This document shows, one piece after another, positions 20,984 through 33,365 of a DNA stretch of 64,000 nt. This DNA is from Triglochin maritima. Lineage: Eukaryota; Streptophyta; Magnoliopsida; Alismatales; Juncaginaceae. Position 1 is the first letter of the stretch; every line of letters begins with the position of its first letter. The stretch is from positions 25,999,741 to 26,063,740 of the forward strand of contig OY821782.1 in assembly GCA_963682175.1 (NCBI GenBank), given 5' to 3'. Under the pieces are notes generated by a model. It saw only the letters and a program-made list of their open reading frames with translations, searched no databases and had not been told where the DNA came from. A program made the position numbers and the translations under genes.

Positions 20984-23900
20984 TCAAAGGAGGTGATGGA
21001 CCCATTTCCCTACAATAGCCGGTGACCCGTACCAAGGTCTCTCTGTGTCATTTGAGCCAACCGGAGAGTGGTAGACTCCATTGAAGCTTAAATTCAGAGC
21101 ACCCTCAAGATGTGCTGATTCTGCTGGAACTACACCATCACCCCATACATCTGCTTGTCCGCAGACCTGTTTATGACATTGTTGCATGATTCAAAATGGT
21201 ACGAAATGATGGTTTTTAACAAATTACAACTATTTCCTTTAGACTATATTGTGCATAACACAAAGATTATATATCAGACTTCACTATAGTGTCGATGTGT
21301 AACACTTATTTCTCTGAAATTCAGTTTTAACTGAATCATATGAGACTGTGTTGATTTCCTTTAAAGGAACTACTCTTGAAGAAGTATGTATGTTGGTAAA
21401 TGAATCTTATCCTTGTAAAACAAGTATTTTCCAAGAATCTTACTCAAAATTTCTAACAATTTTTTTTACAGAAAACAAACAAATTTTCCGCAAGAGTTAA
21501 CATGAACCCTGAAATGCTCGAAAGTTAGGCTGCAAGGGGTCAAACAGGAACTAATATGATTGACAAGCAAATGCATTTCATTGTTTGTTAGATTAATGTC
21601 AAGAATTACCTGCTTGTAACCTTGTCCTACGAAGCGTGACCTGAAAGTTGGGGCTTCTGAAATTGTACCCTCTATGCTACCTGTTTCAGAGTTATCTGTG
21701 TTCTGATCGCTTAAGGCTTGATCTGATTTGCCAATCAACTTGGATCCTTGAATATACCTTTGTAGGTAAATCATAAAGGTGAATTGACAATGAAACATGT
21801 TAACACTTAAAATTTGAAATTGAAGTTGTTATTTGTTAGAATTTACCGATTTTGGATATGCGATCAAAGTTCGATAAAGATCAAAGCATATCGGAAATAA
21901 AACGTCATTTCATACATAATAGGCATATTCGAACATTAAGATTTACAAATCGTGAAATTATTTAAAATCGCGATGTATTAAATACTATTACATAAATTCG
22001 GGTGTTGTCACAATTTAGACTCGAATTTTCAACTTAGAACTATTACTTTTTTGAATCTGTATTTGAATTTAGATATGGCTTGCTTAAATGGAGTTACTAG
22101 TGAAAATGAGTAGTAAGTGATTAAGTTCGACCGTCGAACTCAACACTTAGTATCTACCTACAACAAAAGCAAAATGAAACTCACGATTACTAACCACCAG
22201 CAATAGTCGCTCTTCTAATCGCACGATTAATTACAGCACAACATAATTTCTCAACTAACATATATTTGTTGCTGACAACGCCAAAATTCATAAGGTCATG
22301 TTATACGTTGCTTGGAGTGAGTACCTTCCTGCAATGCAGACATATTTAAGCTCGGGTGAGTATACAGCAGGTCTGCAACTCTTCTCAACATAGTCCAGTA
22401 GCCCTCTTGTCTGATCAATCACTCCTGCCAAGCCTTTTGGAGGTGGTCTGAAATAAAAGGTACAAATCGCTAAACACTTTCCACTTATAATTTGCTACTC
22501 ATTCTGAAGAACAGAAAATGTATCCATACGAATGACATCACACTTTAACATAATTAATTTTTTTAATTAAGTTTCAATTTAATTTGAAGACAATATTATT
22601 ATCCATCATACAGGTGGGGAGAGCCAAGTGTTAGTAGCAAGGATATGTCACACGGGCCAAATTCCTCCAGGAAAACACGTGCCAACCATCCTCCAGCAGA
22701 ATGACCAATCATGGATAACTTTTGATCACCTATATGAATAAATAATGTTACACCAACAATGTTTTTAATGTCTTTTTCTAAAAATAAATTTCTTTCATGC
22801 CAAATTGTTTTTTTGAATTAATAAATGAATAGAGTATACAGAATTCTGGGTTTCTCCCTGTCCGTACCTTGTTGGAGCTGTTTCGCCTTGGCAACCGCAT
22901 CCTCAACTCTCTTGAGATACCTGTTAAGATAATTTGGTTTAGAACATTTTGATATTATTTCGGGTTTTTTTTAGATATTAAAAAAATAAAAGAAATTGTA
23001 ATAATGTAAAACATACCAAACTATTTGTAAAAATATAAATACTTCGTTCAGGAGTCGACACGTGGCGACTGGTTTTAAATTTATTCTTCCGGAAGTACGA
23101 AATTCTAGGAACTTAGCATTTTATACGGGTGGATTGGGTTTTGAATAATTATAAAGTCTGAATACAGCACTTCAATTATCAGGTTCTGTTTGGACTAAAA
23201 ATTCCAACGGTTTCAGTCATATTCGTAATGCAAAATACCGAGTTTACAAAATATCGTTAGGATATGACAAAACATCGTTATCGTTCCAGTCCGTTTGAAT
23301 GCAATATATTCGACAAAATCAAACCCAAATTGGAAAAGACAAGATTTCTCATTTTTAAATATGAGAATAAATGATGTTTTTGTTGGACTCAAGGTCCTAA
23401 CGTCCAAATAAAGTGACTTGACTAACTAATCGATTAGTGTGAGCTAACCTATTATTAGAACACAATAAGGTTAAGTGGTGGTGGGGTTTACTTTAACATG
23501 TTATGGGAGTGTTATATATATATGCATTAGGGTTTTAACACAACACACACCTACATATTCCATCTTCTCTTTGAGAGAGATGCTCCACCCATAGGAGACG
23601 GACGTGGTGCTTGTGGGGATCGATCGTCATCAAAGGGAGGAACGACATGACTTCGTCAAGTAAGTCCCATAAGGATCTATTAGTTTTGTCAAATATACAT
23701 GGATAATTAAGTTTTATTTTGGACTATGAAGTAAAAAAGTTACGAATATAAATTCAATATTTCTTATTATGAATATCAAATATACTGCACCAAAACTGCT
23801 AGAGTTTTTACTCTAAATAGAACCCGATACTTCAATTGTTGTGTTCTGACTTTAGACTTGGTTCTTCAAGTACCAAATTCTTTTGAAAACCCAATCCATG

Positions 23901-25237
23901 CTCGAAAAATGAGATTAGAGAAGAAAATTTTAAGACCAATTGTCACCGTGTGTAACGGAATATTAATATTTTGACAATTTGGTATGTTTTACATTATTAC
24001 AATTCTTTTATTCTTCAATTTTTCAAAAAAATCCTTTTATTTCTCTAAAATGATTTTTTTCCCGAAAGTCTCTGAAAAGTCGTGTCCAAGTTGATTAGAC
24101 CACCCTCACCGGGTCGCGACAACCGGGTTGGGGTCGACCTGGTCGTTCAAGGTCGTCGCAGGGACGCGCCACTTGGCTCGTCATTGTTCGTTAATTTTTG
24201 TTAATTTTTTCTAAAATTTTATTCAGGATCGACCTCAAAATGATGTGAATGAGAGATGAGTTGTGGTTAAGAGGTGAATAATGTTGGAAAGAGAAGAAAG
24301 TAGGTTAAGGAGAGAGAAAAAAGATATGGATGAGAAAGAAGTTAACGTGGAAGAGAGAAAAAACTCATGACCGAGTTGAACCTGATCATGCCTACGGATA
24401 GTCTTAAGAGTATATTTTCTCTCACACATTTGTGTCCTTTTCCTTAAACACGTCAATCACTTGCTTTGGATGCGATTCCAATTCGTGCCAAATATATGAC
24501 TCGATTATTTGATTTTAAGTACATATTGTACAAAACCAATTAGTAAAATATGGTATGTATATCAATATTATGGTACATATGTCAATATGTTTCACTTTAC
24601 TACTTTGTAAGAAGAATAGATGCACAGAGACAAGGCTGACCAATAGATAACAACCATCCACCAGGTGTGGATAAAATTTCATTTGTGGACATGCATCTTA
24701 AAAATTGAAATACAAGTCCATATCTGACCAACCTAACTAAGTGGGCATTAATGTGTTGTTGTTGTTGCTTATGTAATTTCTTACCAATCAAGGACGGGGC
24801 GAGGGTGCAGCGTCCCTCGCCAGTAATTTGCGTCGAGAAGGCCGGCGGCATTCCTCAGCCAGTCAACACGTGACACGTCAGCTACGACAGTCTTTATTCC
24901 AAACGTTTCCAAGGTGGATACTAGGCCATTGTAGTCCTTGCTATTATTTCCCAATCCCTACGACCAAAAAAAATATCCAATTGAATAAGAAACCAAACAA
25001 ACACGCCAAAAAAAAACAATGACGAATCCTTTTGTTCCCAAATTAGTCAACATGTTCAATTACATCATATATAAATATTAAAGGTAAACTAGAGTGGGCT
25101 GGAAATTTAAATAGAATATTTTTGGGCTTAACTGGTAGAATAACAGCAGGGCGTGGTGCAAGAGGAGTTGGAGTCGGAGTGGACGTGGTCTTTGGTGGAG
25201 ATGGAGAAGGAAGTGATGCGTGGAGTAATAGACCCAT
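20984..25237 (-). CDS. Alpha/beta hydrolase, seven exons, intact host gene
   Basis: Predicted serine hydrolase of 300 residues; substrate unknown. Exons on the minus strand: 25133-25237, 24785-24957, 22868-22920, 22612-22729, 22325-22447, 21610-21757, 20984-21166, total 903 bases. Every junction has GT...AG borders and keeps the frame. Seen in the protein: a Pro/Thr/Ser-rich N-terminus (1-28), LPGLGNN (34-40) where an oxyanion loop is expected, SRVDWLRNAAGL (64-75), and the nucleophile elbow GHSAGG with Ser121. WGDGVVP (248-254) offers a likely acid Asp250, and GVYHSP (270-275) a likely catalytic His273. It ends WVHHLL before TGA. The start is the first ATG of exon 1, upstream of which no in-frame extension is needed. 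Related uncharacterised plant hydrolases with the same motif order are known to me, but I do not assign a symbol. Intron 2 is long and holds a transposon. Confidence 0.9.
22980..24035. mobile_element. Transposon with long inverted repeats in intron 2 of the hydrolase gene
   Basis: The segment from 22985 (TTGTAATAATGTAAAACAT) is repeated inverted near 24025. Imperfect inverted similarity continues about 200 bases inward, to strings such as GGATTGGGTTTT and CTTCAATTATCAGGTTCT. Two long arms around a ~580-base centre resemble a non-autonomous Mutator-like or fold-back element. The centre has no ORF for a transposase. It lies wholly inside intron 2 and leaves the splice sites untouched. Confidence 0.65.
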
Positions 25238-25649
25238 TCTCTCTTCCCTTTATTGTTATCTTCTGGGAGAGAACATTATATTTCTTTAAACTTTGAGAAA
25301 GGAGATAGGAAAATAAATGACAAGTAAGACATGGGAATGGAGAATTTGTGGTTGAAACTTGAGAGAAGGCAATATGGTTTTATTAGTGGTCTAATATGGT
25401 CCACGAGTTGATGATGTCTGATGTCAAGTAGAGGTTTGGTTGTGGAGCTCTTTAACAAACAATGTTCTCATTGGTTGTCCATTGTCCAAGCATCTGGCTA
25501 TTATTAATGTTGGCATTCGAGGGTGGAGGTGTACAAGAGTGCAGGTCCAAGGGTACTTAATTTGAAGGGTTGAGCGGTAGTTTCTCGTTTCGTTTTCTTT
25601 TGATTTTATCAATTACATACATCTTATTTTATAAATCCTAAACATGAGA
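25238..25649 (-). promoter_or_regulatory. Upstream region of the hydrolase gene
   Basis: About 400 bases separate the start codon from the copia remnants. A TATA-like GAAATATAATG lies about 40 bases before the ATG (minus strand, near 25280). No other motif is called. Confidence 0.35.
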
Positions 25650-25987
25650 CTGCTGAGATCCAATTCTCCATTTTGGTTATTCAAATATTAAGAATCTCCC
25701 AACGGTGATAGCCCTAGTTGATTAGTTTATAGTTTCCTAGAAACCCATTTTTTTAAGTATGTTATGAAAAGTCAGGGTCTTTTATACTCCTAACTGGGCG
25801 GGTAATCGGGTCACCAGATCTGATTATACATAAGGAGGTAAATGAGCCTCAACACTAACTACTAGCCCGAGTAAGTGATAATATTGTAGCCCGCCAGTTT
25901 CTATATTACAAATTGAATTTAAATAATATTACAACTAATGACTAATTAGAAGAACCAATAGTTATCCCAATCTTCAATTTACTTGCT
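25650..25987 (-). repeat. Probable 3' LTR of copia element A
   Basis: Follows a purine-rich tract TTGAGGGGA (minus strand, near 25990) directly after the RNase H region. It contains a TATA-like TATAAAAG (near 25783). The far boundary is uncertain because no second LTR is present for comparison. Confidence 0.45.
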
Positions 25988-27523
25988 TCAATAATCCCCT
26001 CAAGCGCAAGAGTGGAGATTCTCTACTCCAAGCTTGGACAATAAATGCTGATGGAGCTCAGATCCAAGTGCCTTGGTCATGATGTCTGCAATTTGAGAAT
26101 GAGAGGGAACATACTTTGTTTGGAGGAGATTTTGCTGATTTTCTCTAATTAAATGGCAATCAAGCTCAAAATGTTTGGTTCGTTCATGGTAGACAAGATT
26201 TGAAGCAATTTTAATTGCAGCCATGTTGTCACAGTAGAGGCAAGCTGGTGATGCGGGTGATCAACATATAAGTCAGTAACTAAGTATTTCGACCAAGTGA
26301 TTTCACAAGAGGTTGTTGTCATTGAACGATACTCAGCTTAAACAGAAGATCTTGATACCACAGCTTGCTTCTTTGATTTTCAGGAAATGAGAGTATCTCC
26401 AAAGAATACACAGTAGCTTGTGACAAATCTTGTTAGCTATTGAGCAACCTGCCCAATCTAAATCACAAAAGGCTCGAAGTTGAAGTTGGTTATCTCTTCT
26501 GTAAAGCAACCCTTGACCTGGAGTATTTTTGATGTATCGAATCACTCTAGTGACAACATTCATATGATGTTGAGATGGAGATTGTATTAACTGACTAAGG
26601 ACTTGAATAGAGTAAGAAAGTCTGGTGATAGTTAAGTAGACTAATCTACCAATTAATCTTCTGTAGGTTCCAGGGCCTGGCAAAACTTTGTCTAGATCAC
26701 TGAACTTTGAGTTTTGCTCCATTAGTGTCCTTGCAACTTTGTTGTCAAGAAGTCCTGTGTCTTTCAATATGTCAAGAGCATATTTTCTCTGTGAAACATA
26801 TATACTTGTTCTCGAGTATGACAATTCAAGTCCTAAGAAGTATTTCAAGTGGCCCAAATATTTGATGTGGAAGTGTTTGTTCGTGGACTTGTTAAGAGTC
26901 TGAACCTTGTGATGATCATCTCCAGCAATGATAAGATCATCAACATAGACAAGGACAACAATGAGTGAAGACTGAGTAATCTGCTAGTGATTGTGTGAAG
27001 CCATCCTCTCAATTAAGGCACTAGTGACCTTGGCAAACCAGTTTCTGGAGGCCCGCTTAAGTCCATAAATGGACTTATTAAATTTACATACCAGTTACTC
27101 CCCCTCTTTTAAATACCCAGGAGGTGGCTTCATATACACTTCTTCTTCAAGTTCACCATGTAGAAATGCATTGTGGATGTCTAACTGATGTAAAGTCCAG
27201 TACTTCACAACTGCAATGGCTAACAAAGTCTTGACAGACACTAGCTTTGCAACAAGAGCAAATGTTTCATTATAACCCAATATCTCTACTTGAGTGTATC
27301 CCTTGGCAACAAGTCTTGCCTTATGCCTTTGTATGTTGCCATCTACATTAAACTTGGTTTTGAAGACCCATTTTGAGCCTAAAACCTTCTTTCCTGGAGG
27401 GAATGGAACAATGGTCCAAGTATTGTTAGCTTCCAATGTTTGTACCTCTTTGTTCATGGTTTCAACCCAATGTACACTTAAGGTGGCTTCAACATAACTA
27501 TGAGGTTCATTTTCATGAGTCAC
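25988..27523 (-). pseudogene. Copia element A: reverse transcriptase and RNase H remnant
   Basis: The C-terminal half of a Ty1/copia polyprotein. The RT starts near 27523 and shows KWVFKTKFNVDGNI and QLDIHNAFLHGELEEEVYM. The catalytic box YVDD is intact at 26936-26947, although a stop lies just upstream. Further down are YFLGLELSYS and YRRLIGRLVYL (26857-26600). The RNase H part has AFCDLDWAGCS, then after a break the terminal block [20 protein letters not shown] (26224-26000). Frameshifts and stops divide it into at least three pieces. It is in the usual copia order with integrase upstream. Confidence 0.88.
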
Positions 27524-27907
27524 AACCCCTAAAAAAGCTTGTGACTCTTGTTGTATTTGTGATATGAAACATAATTAGAAATAGGGAATGAGGTGCTAGA
27601 TCTAGATATTGTTGGTGATGGTAGGACATTAAAAGGCTTGTAAGTGACTAGGTGCTTTGTGGGGTCTGCCAGATCTTCTGAGAATTTGTGGTTGATCTTC
27701 ATGAATGATGACAAGAGATTGATCTCCATTATTTGTATTTTGAGTACCAGTAGGTATGACATTAGGTACCAAAGGTGTAGAGTAATGAACCTTAATATCT
27801 TCAGCAACAACAGGAAGTACACTACTATTCAAATCATCATGGTGGCTTGAAAAAGGGAAAACTGATTCATGAAAGATTACATCTCTACTAACATAGAGTT
27901 CTTTGGT
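27524..27907 (-). pseudogene. Copia element A: linker between integrase and RT
   Basis: Two overlapping broken frames (27832-27629 and 27822-27529) encode a low-complexity spacer with RRSGRPHKAPSHLQAF, a basic motif often found between copia integrase and RT. No catalytic residues are expected here. Confidence 0.6.
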
Positions 27908-28690
27908 CTACAAATCATAAAGCCGATATCCCTTTTGATATGGTGCATAGCCAAGAAACACAGATTTCATAGCTTTGTGAGAGAATTTATGAGTGGTGTT
28001 GAGAGCAGTCCCATATGCCAAACAACCAATTTTTTTTGAGATGGGAGTAATTAGGAGAGTGTTGATTCTGGATTTCATACGGACTTTGGAGATTAATAGC
28101 TCTTGAGAGTAAATTGTTAATAAGAAAGGTTGCAACAAATATACATTCTCCCCATATCTTAAGTGGAAGGTTAACATGAATTCTAAGGGCTCTAGCAATG
28201 TCACAAAGGTGTCTATGTTTGCAATCAACAATACCATTTTGTTGAGGGTGTAAGGGCAAAAACTTTCATGAATAACACCATTGTTGCTAAGCAAATGTTG
28301 CAAATCAGTAGATAAGAACTCTGCACAATTATCACTTCTTAATTTCAGAATATTCTTGTAAAACTATCTTTTAACAATGTTAAAGAAACCTTTAATGATT
28401 TCATTGCATTTAGACTTATGTCTCATAAGATAAACCCAGGTGTTCCTAGAAAAGTCATCAACAATAATCAAGAAATAATGAGCACTACTTAAACTGGAAA
28501 TAACAAATTTACCCCAGATGTCAACATGAATTAACTAAATCCAATATAGCATTTGTAATTGTTATACTGTTGGTAAAAAGGCAATCTAGATTGCTTTGGA
28601 AGATGACAAGACTCACAAACAAACTCTTTACTATGAGAAGGAAAAGGTAAAATACTTGACATGTATTGCATCCTTCCATGGGAGGGATGA
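27908..28690 (-). pseudogene. Copia element A: integrase remnant
   Basis: Minus-strand integrase. A zinc-binding region lies near 28690-28600 (RLGHPSHGR..., CESCH). A core D is seen in LRSDNCAEF (near 28325). The third motif reads PQQNGIVDCKHRH (28259-28200): the position normally Glu is Asp (GAT, 28224-28226). Further down come ALRIHVNLPLKIWGE and NWLFGIW. Stops and two frames break it. It is inactive by mutation of the active-site Glu and by the frame breaks. Confidence 0.82.
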
Positions 28691-29517
28691 CCTAGCCTAT
28701 AATGCAAAGTATCATGAGTAATGGCAGTATGAACATCAACTTAGATATCTTTAACTTATCAAACATGTAGTAAACTCCATTCCACTCTTTATCCATACCA
28801 ATTATGTTCGTAAACTCCATGTCCTGAAATATACAGAAGCTAGCATAAAAACCAACAAAGCAAATGCTATGGTGCACAAGTTTACTCACAGAGATAAGGT
28901 TCACCTTAAAGGTGGGGACATAAAGTACATCCTTTAATTCTATTCTGGAGTTAAGTTTAATAGTCCAATAGCAGTAGCAATAACAATGTTACCATCAGGA
29001 GATGCACAAGAATATTAGCATTAGTCCCACTAAAAGAAGAAAATTTATTAGCATGACCACACATGTGATCAGAAGCCCCAATATCTATTATCCATGCATT
29101 CTTATTGTTAGTAAAAGTAGCATAACAGAGAATACCTTCACTCATGAATGTTGCATTGTAAGTTGGTTGGTTAAGGAGATTAACTATCTATTGGTATTTC
29201 TGTTGTGTGATGGTTGGAGGGAGATTGTTATTTGTCTTCTTCTGATGACTAATAGTGGCAGCACCATCTTCAACCGTGAGAGTTGAGAAGCAACTTTGGT
29301 GTGACTTGCTTTATCTTTAGAAGAACCAGGAAAAACCTTATGAAGCTTGTGATTAGGTGGGAACCCAATAACATCTCTCCACAGTATGTCTAGTACTCTC
29401 ATAATGATTGCAGACAAACTTGTCCCTCTTGCCTTTCCCAGTTTTGCCTTGTCCATTCTGATTTTTAAACTTTCCCTTGCCTTTGATTATTGAAGTTCTT
29501 GGGGTGCTTCAAAAGTC
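28691..29517 (-). pseudogene. Copia element A: gag zinc knuckle, protease and pre-integrase remnant, 5'-truncated
   Basis: From right to left: a degenerate zinc-knuckle region (KFVCNHYE ... ERCY, near 29400), then a retropepsin motif WIIDIGASDHM (near 29110) with D-I-G-A in place of D-S/T-G-A. A pre-integrase stretch follows with MNLISVSKLV (28904) and a diverged TNIIGMDKEWNGVYYM. The element stops at about 29517, where the LTR of copia B begins, so most of gag and the 5' LTR are missing. Confidence 0.78.
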
Positions 29518-29519
29518 AT

Positions 29520-30757
29520 TCCAACAGCAACAACAATATTTAATATGGAAATACATAAATTGGATCATACCTAGGGGATTGAAATACATAGATTAGATTA
29601 CCAAATCCTTTTTACCAATCGAAAGCCGGGTTGTACGTCAGATTGCCTCAGAATCACCTCTAAGTGTTCACCAAACTCTAAACAAGATTAGAGAGATCAA
29701 AACTAGTCAATCAATCTCTAATACGAGGTTAGAATCTAGCTAATAACCTTTTCTATGCTCCAAAGAAATTAATCTCCAGCAAAAAATTAAAACTAAGAGA
29801 ATTTCAGATGGAATGATGGAGAAAATATGGAGGAGAAATTTTTTGCATTCATGTAAACAAGGAAAGGAGGAGGGGCCTATTTATAGGGTCTCCTCTAACC
29901 CATATCATGTGCATCCACTTATACATGATCATTTGTTAATCTCTCCACTAAATCACATCATGTGCAAACCACTTTGCACATGATCTCTTGTTTATTTTGA
30001 CACATCAAAATCCCATGACTACTATTGACCAATGTGGATTAAAATCCAGCAATTAATCAGCAAAAAATCCATGATTAATATTAAGAAAATTATATAAAGT
30101 AGAAATGTGACATCTTTTTATTATATATTCATTTCTTGATCTCTCAAGCAAATTATAAATATGTACACATAAGTTTCATTGTGGACATTATAACTTTGCT
30201 TTATCAAGTGGTCTAGCAATATCATCACTCAAGTCAAGAGGGTCAATAATAATCTTTTGACATATCATATTTTCCAGCACAAGTCATGTATAACCAACTA
30301 ATATCTTTATTACTATATGCAATGATAGCTTTTGATAATAATCAAATCATACATTCCTTATGTGAAAAAATATAGGTCTCGTATCTTAGGATTCAAAGAC
30401 ACAATGAAATATTAATGACACTAACACAATTCCATAATGTTTCATTTGTTGGTCAATTCAATATATGAAAGAAACATTTTCCATTTCATATACTCATGTT
30501 GTTAAAAACTTGTAGAGCTACAATATCCTTTAACCAACATGACAATCTTATCTCGGTAATTAATGTTCTATGTTAATCACCATAATTGTGAATTATTTTT
30601 TGATTTATGTAAAACATTATCTTTTAGAGCTCTACGGTTAAGGACCAAGAGTCTATTCCTTAACACTTCTAAAAGATGAATACATTAATCAAGGAACAAA
30701 ATGTTTATACATTCAATTCATAATAAAAGACATAGAAAAGTAAACTTTTAGAACACA
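29520..30757 (-). repeat. 3' LTR of copia element B
   Basis: Read on the minus strand it begins TGTGTTCTAAAAG at 30757, right after a purine tract. The segment 30090-30757 matches 54757-55409, and the same LTR type recurs at 52230-55409. The left limit is placed where copia A resumes and is uncertain by tens of bases. Confidence 0.75.
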
Positions 30758-30776
30758 TTCCTTTCAATCTCCCACT
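30758..30776 (-). other. Polypurine tract of copia element B
   Basis: AAGTGGGAGATTGAAAGG on the minus strand, immediately before the LTR start. Such tracts prime second-strand synthesis. Confidence 0.7.
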
Positions 30777-30965
30777 TGTTATCATAGTTTTTCTTTCACA
30801 TACATTCACAATGAATAAAACTATAATAACTAGGGTAACCCTTTCATATCACTCATCAAGCCACTCTACATGGTTCTTGAAACCCATGGACTCAAAATGC
30901 ATTTCACCTTCAGCTTGAGATAAGGGTTTGGTGAATGGATCAACTATGTTGCTATTTGTGTCCAC

Positions 30966-32620
30966 CTATAATAAATTTATTTTACCTTCAACGATGAAAT
31001 CACGGGTGACAAAGTACTTGTGATCCATGTATTTCACATTGTAATGTGATTTAGGATCCTTGATTTGCGAGATAGATGCATTATTGTTGCAAAACAATTC
31101 TATGGGTGCTTTGCTCAAAGGAACTACTCCAAGCTCTTCAAGGAACTTCTTAATCCACACTCCTTCTTTGCTCTCTTCAGCGATAGCCATCACTTCTGAA
31201 GTAGTGGGTTAGTCGGTCGTAGTGGTCTTTTTCCAACTACGCCAACTCACGGCTCAACCATTCAAAGTAAAGACATATCGAGATTGAGACCTCCTATCGT
31301 TCGGATCACTCATGAATTCGCATCCGAGTAGCCATTGACTACTAGATCCCTTTGTCATCCATAAACAAGAAACTTATCTTTGGTCCAGTTAAGGTACCTC
31401 AGAACATTCTTGATCGCAGTCCAATGATCAGGACCTACGTTGGATTGGTGATGAGTTGTCACGTTTAAAGCATACGAGACATCAGGTCTTGTGCAACTCA
31501 CCGCGTACATGATCGATCATATTGCTGAAGCATAAGGAATATCTTTCATATACTCTAAATCTTTACATGATATTGCACGTTGAGACTTCTTGAGTTGCAC
31601 ACCCATACTCATTGACACATTGCCCCTTGGAATTGCTCATACTGAGCCTCTCCAAGACCTTGTCAATGTATGTACGTTGACTTTTGCCAATGAGTCTACG
31701 GGGTCTATCTCTACATATCTTGATTCCCAAGATGTATTGAGCCTCACCCATGTCTTTCATTGAAAATGCAGATTTCAATGAACTTCTTCTCGTTTGCTCT
31801 AGCAAAGGGATATGATTTCCCATAAGGAGTATGTTATCGACATACAAGATCAGAAACATTGTGTTGCTCTCACTGACCTTCTTGTATATACATGGTTCTT
31901 CCTTACTTTGGACGAAGTTAATCTTTTTGACTTCTTTGTCAAAGCGTTTGTTCCAACTCCTCGATGCTTGCTTTAATCAATAAATGGATCGCTTAAGCTT
32001 GTATACTTTCTCACTATTCTTTGGATCTTCAAAACCTTGAGGTTGTACCATGTACACATCCTCCTCCAAGTTCCCGTTAAGGAACGCTGTTTTTACATCC
32101 ATTTGCCATATTTCATAATCATGAAATACGGCAATAGAGAGCATAATCCGAATTGATTTGAACATGACAACTGTTGAAAAAGTTTCATCATAGTCAATTC
32201 CTTAAATTTGAGTGAAACCTTTCGCTACAAGCCTCGCTTTGTAGGTTGTCAAGTTCTCATCCATGTCCATCTTCCTCTTACAAACCCATTTATTTTGAAC
32301 AACTTTTTTTCCTTGAGGAAGGTCAACCAAGTCTCATACTTGATTGTCATACATGGATTGTATTTCAGATTCCATGGCACTAAGCCATAGTTGGGAGTCT
32401 TTCCTTTCTATTGCTTCTTCAAAGGTTGAGGGATCATTGGTATCGAGTACCATGATTTCGTGAAGTCCCAAATACATATCGGGCTTCTCTCTCTCTCTTT
32501 GACCTTCTAAGTTGTATTGGTTTCTCGTGTAGTTCTTGAACTTCTTCCACAATTTCTTACGAAATTTGTTTATGTTGAATTCTCGAACGAACACTAGGTG
32601 GGGATGATTTAGTTTCACTC
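30966..32620 (-). pseudogene. Copia element B: reverse transcriptase and RNase H remnant
   Basis: TNT1-like copia pol. The RT N-terminal part is at 32618-32334 and QMDVKTAFLNGNLEEDVYM is at 32165-31977. The catalytic box reads YVDN (31833-31844) instead of YVDD, with MGEAQYILGIKI downstream. RNase H appears as MAIAEESKEGVWIKKFLEEL and the terminal block to 30966. Stops and frameshifts separate at least four pieces. The second catalytic Asp is lost, as in the Athila RT (FMDN), but by an independent change. Confidence 0.88.
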
Positions 32621-33365
32621 ACAACCGCTTGCGAGGGTTGCTCTCTCATACTCTCACTAACCAAAGGAACCTCAGTTGGGCCTTCATGATCTTGGATGTT
32701 ATCATTTACATCATGATCTTGTAAAGTATCTTGAGTTTCCTCAAGCACAACTCTACTCCCACTACTTCTTATTCTTTCGAGAAATTCATTATCTAAGAAT
32801 ACGACATTCCTCTCGACAATCACTTGATTGAAGGTTTTATGCCAAAAGTAGTATCCTCTTGTCTCACGAGGATAACCTAGAAAGAAGTTTTTATCTCTTG
32901 CGCTTATACTCATTGGACTACATACAACGAAATGTATTAAATCCAGCAAGTCGCTTGCTCTTGAACCTTTCTTGGAAGGTGTCTTGGTCATTTTGCCCAT
33001 AAGGAAAGGTTCTCATATCTCTAATGATTGAAAATCAATAGGACCAATAAGTTTAGCTTCCTACAATTTCTTAATGTGTTTTTCATTGATGTGACCAAGG
33101 CGATAGTGCCATAAGATTGTATCATTCACATGAGTTGTCTTAAGTCTTTTGTTATTGATGTCTAAAACTTGTCTATTATTCAATTCAAGCAAATAGAGCC
33201 ATTTCTTATGAAAGTATTTGCATAGAAAATTCCATTCTTCGATAAAGACATGGAAGAATTTGAAATATTTATTATAAAGTCATCCATATCTAAACACAAC
33301 ACATATATAATATTCTTGCTAATCGAAGGTACATAATAGACATTTTTAAACTTAAAATGAAACCA
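32557..33365 (-). pseudogene. Copia element B: integrase with its catalytic core deleted
   Basis: A pre-integrase stretch (near 33130-33060, WHYRLGHINEKH) leads into ASDLLDLIHFVVCSPMS, the start of the core domain. The frame then jumps at about 32900 into ARDKNFFLGYPRETRGYYF, which normally lies after the whole DDE core. The deletion therefore removed the catalytic centre while leaving an open 147-codon stretch (33000-32557). A copy cannot integrate by itself with this. Confidence 0.8.

Noticed and set aside
25043..25132. Extension of hydrolase exon 1 as a 64-residue protein
   Set aside because: The extra residues come from reading through intron 1; splicing at 25133 to exon 2 gives a continuous conserved protein.
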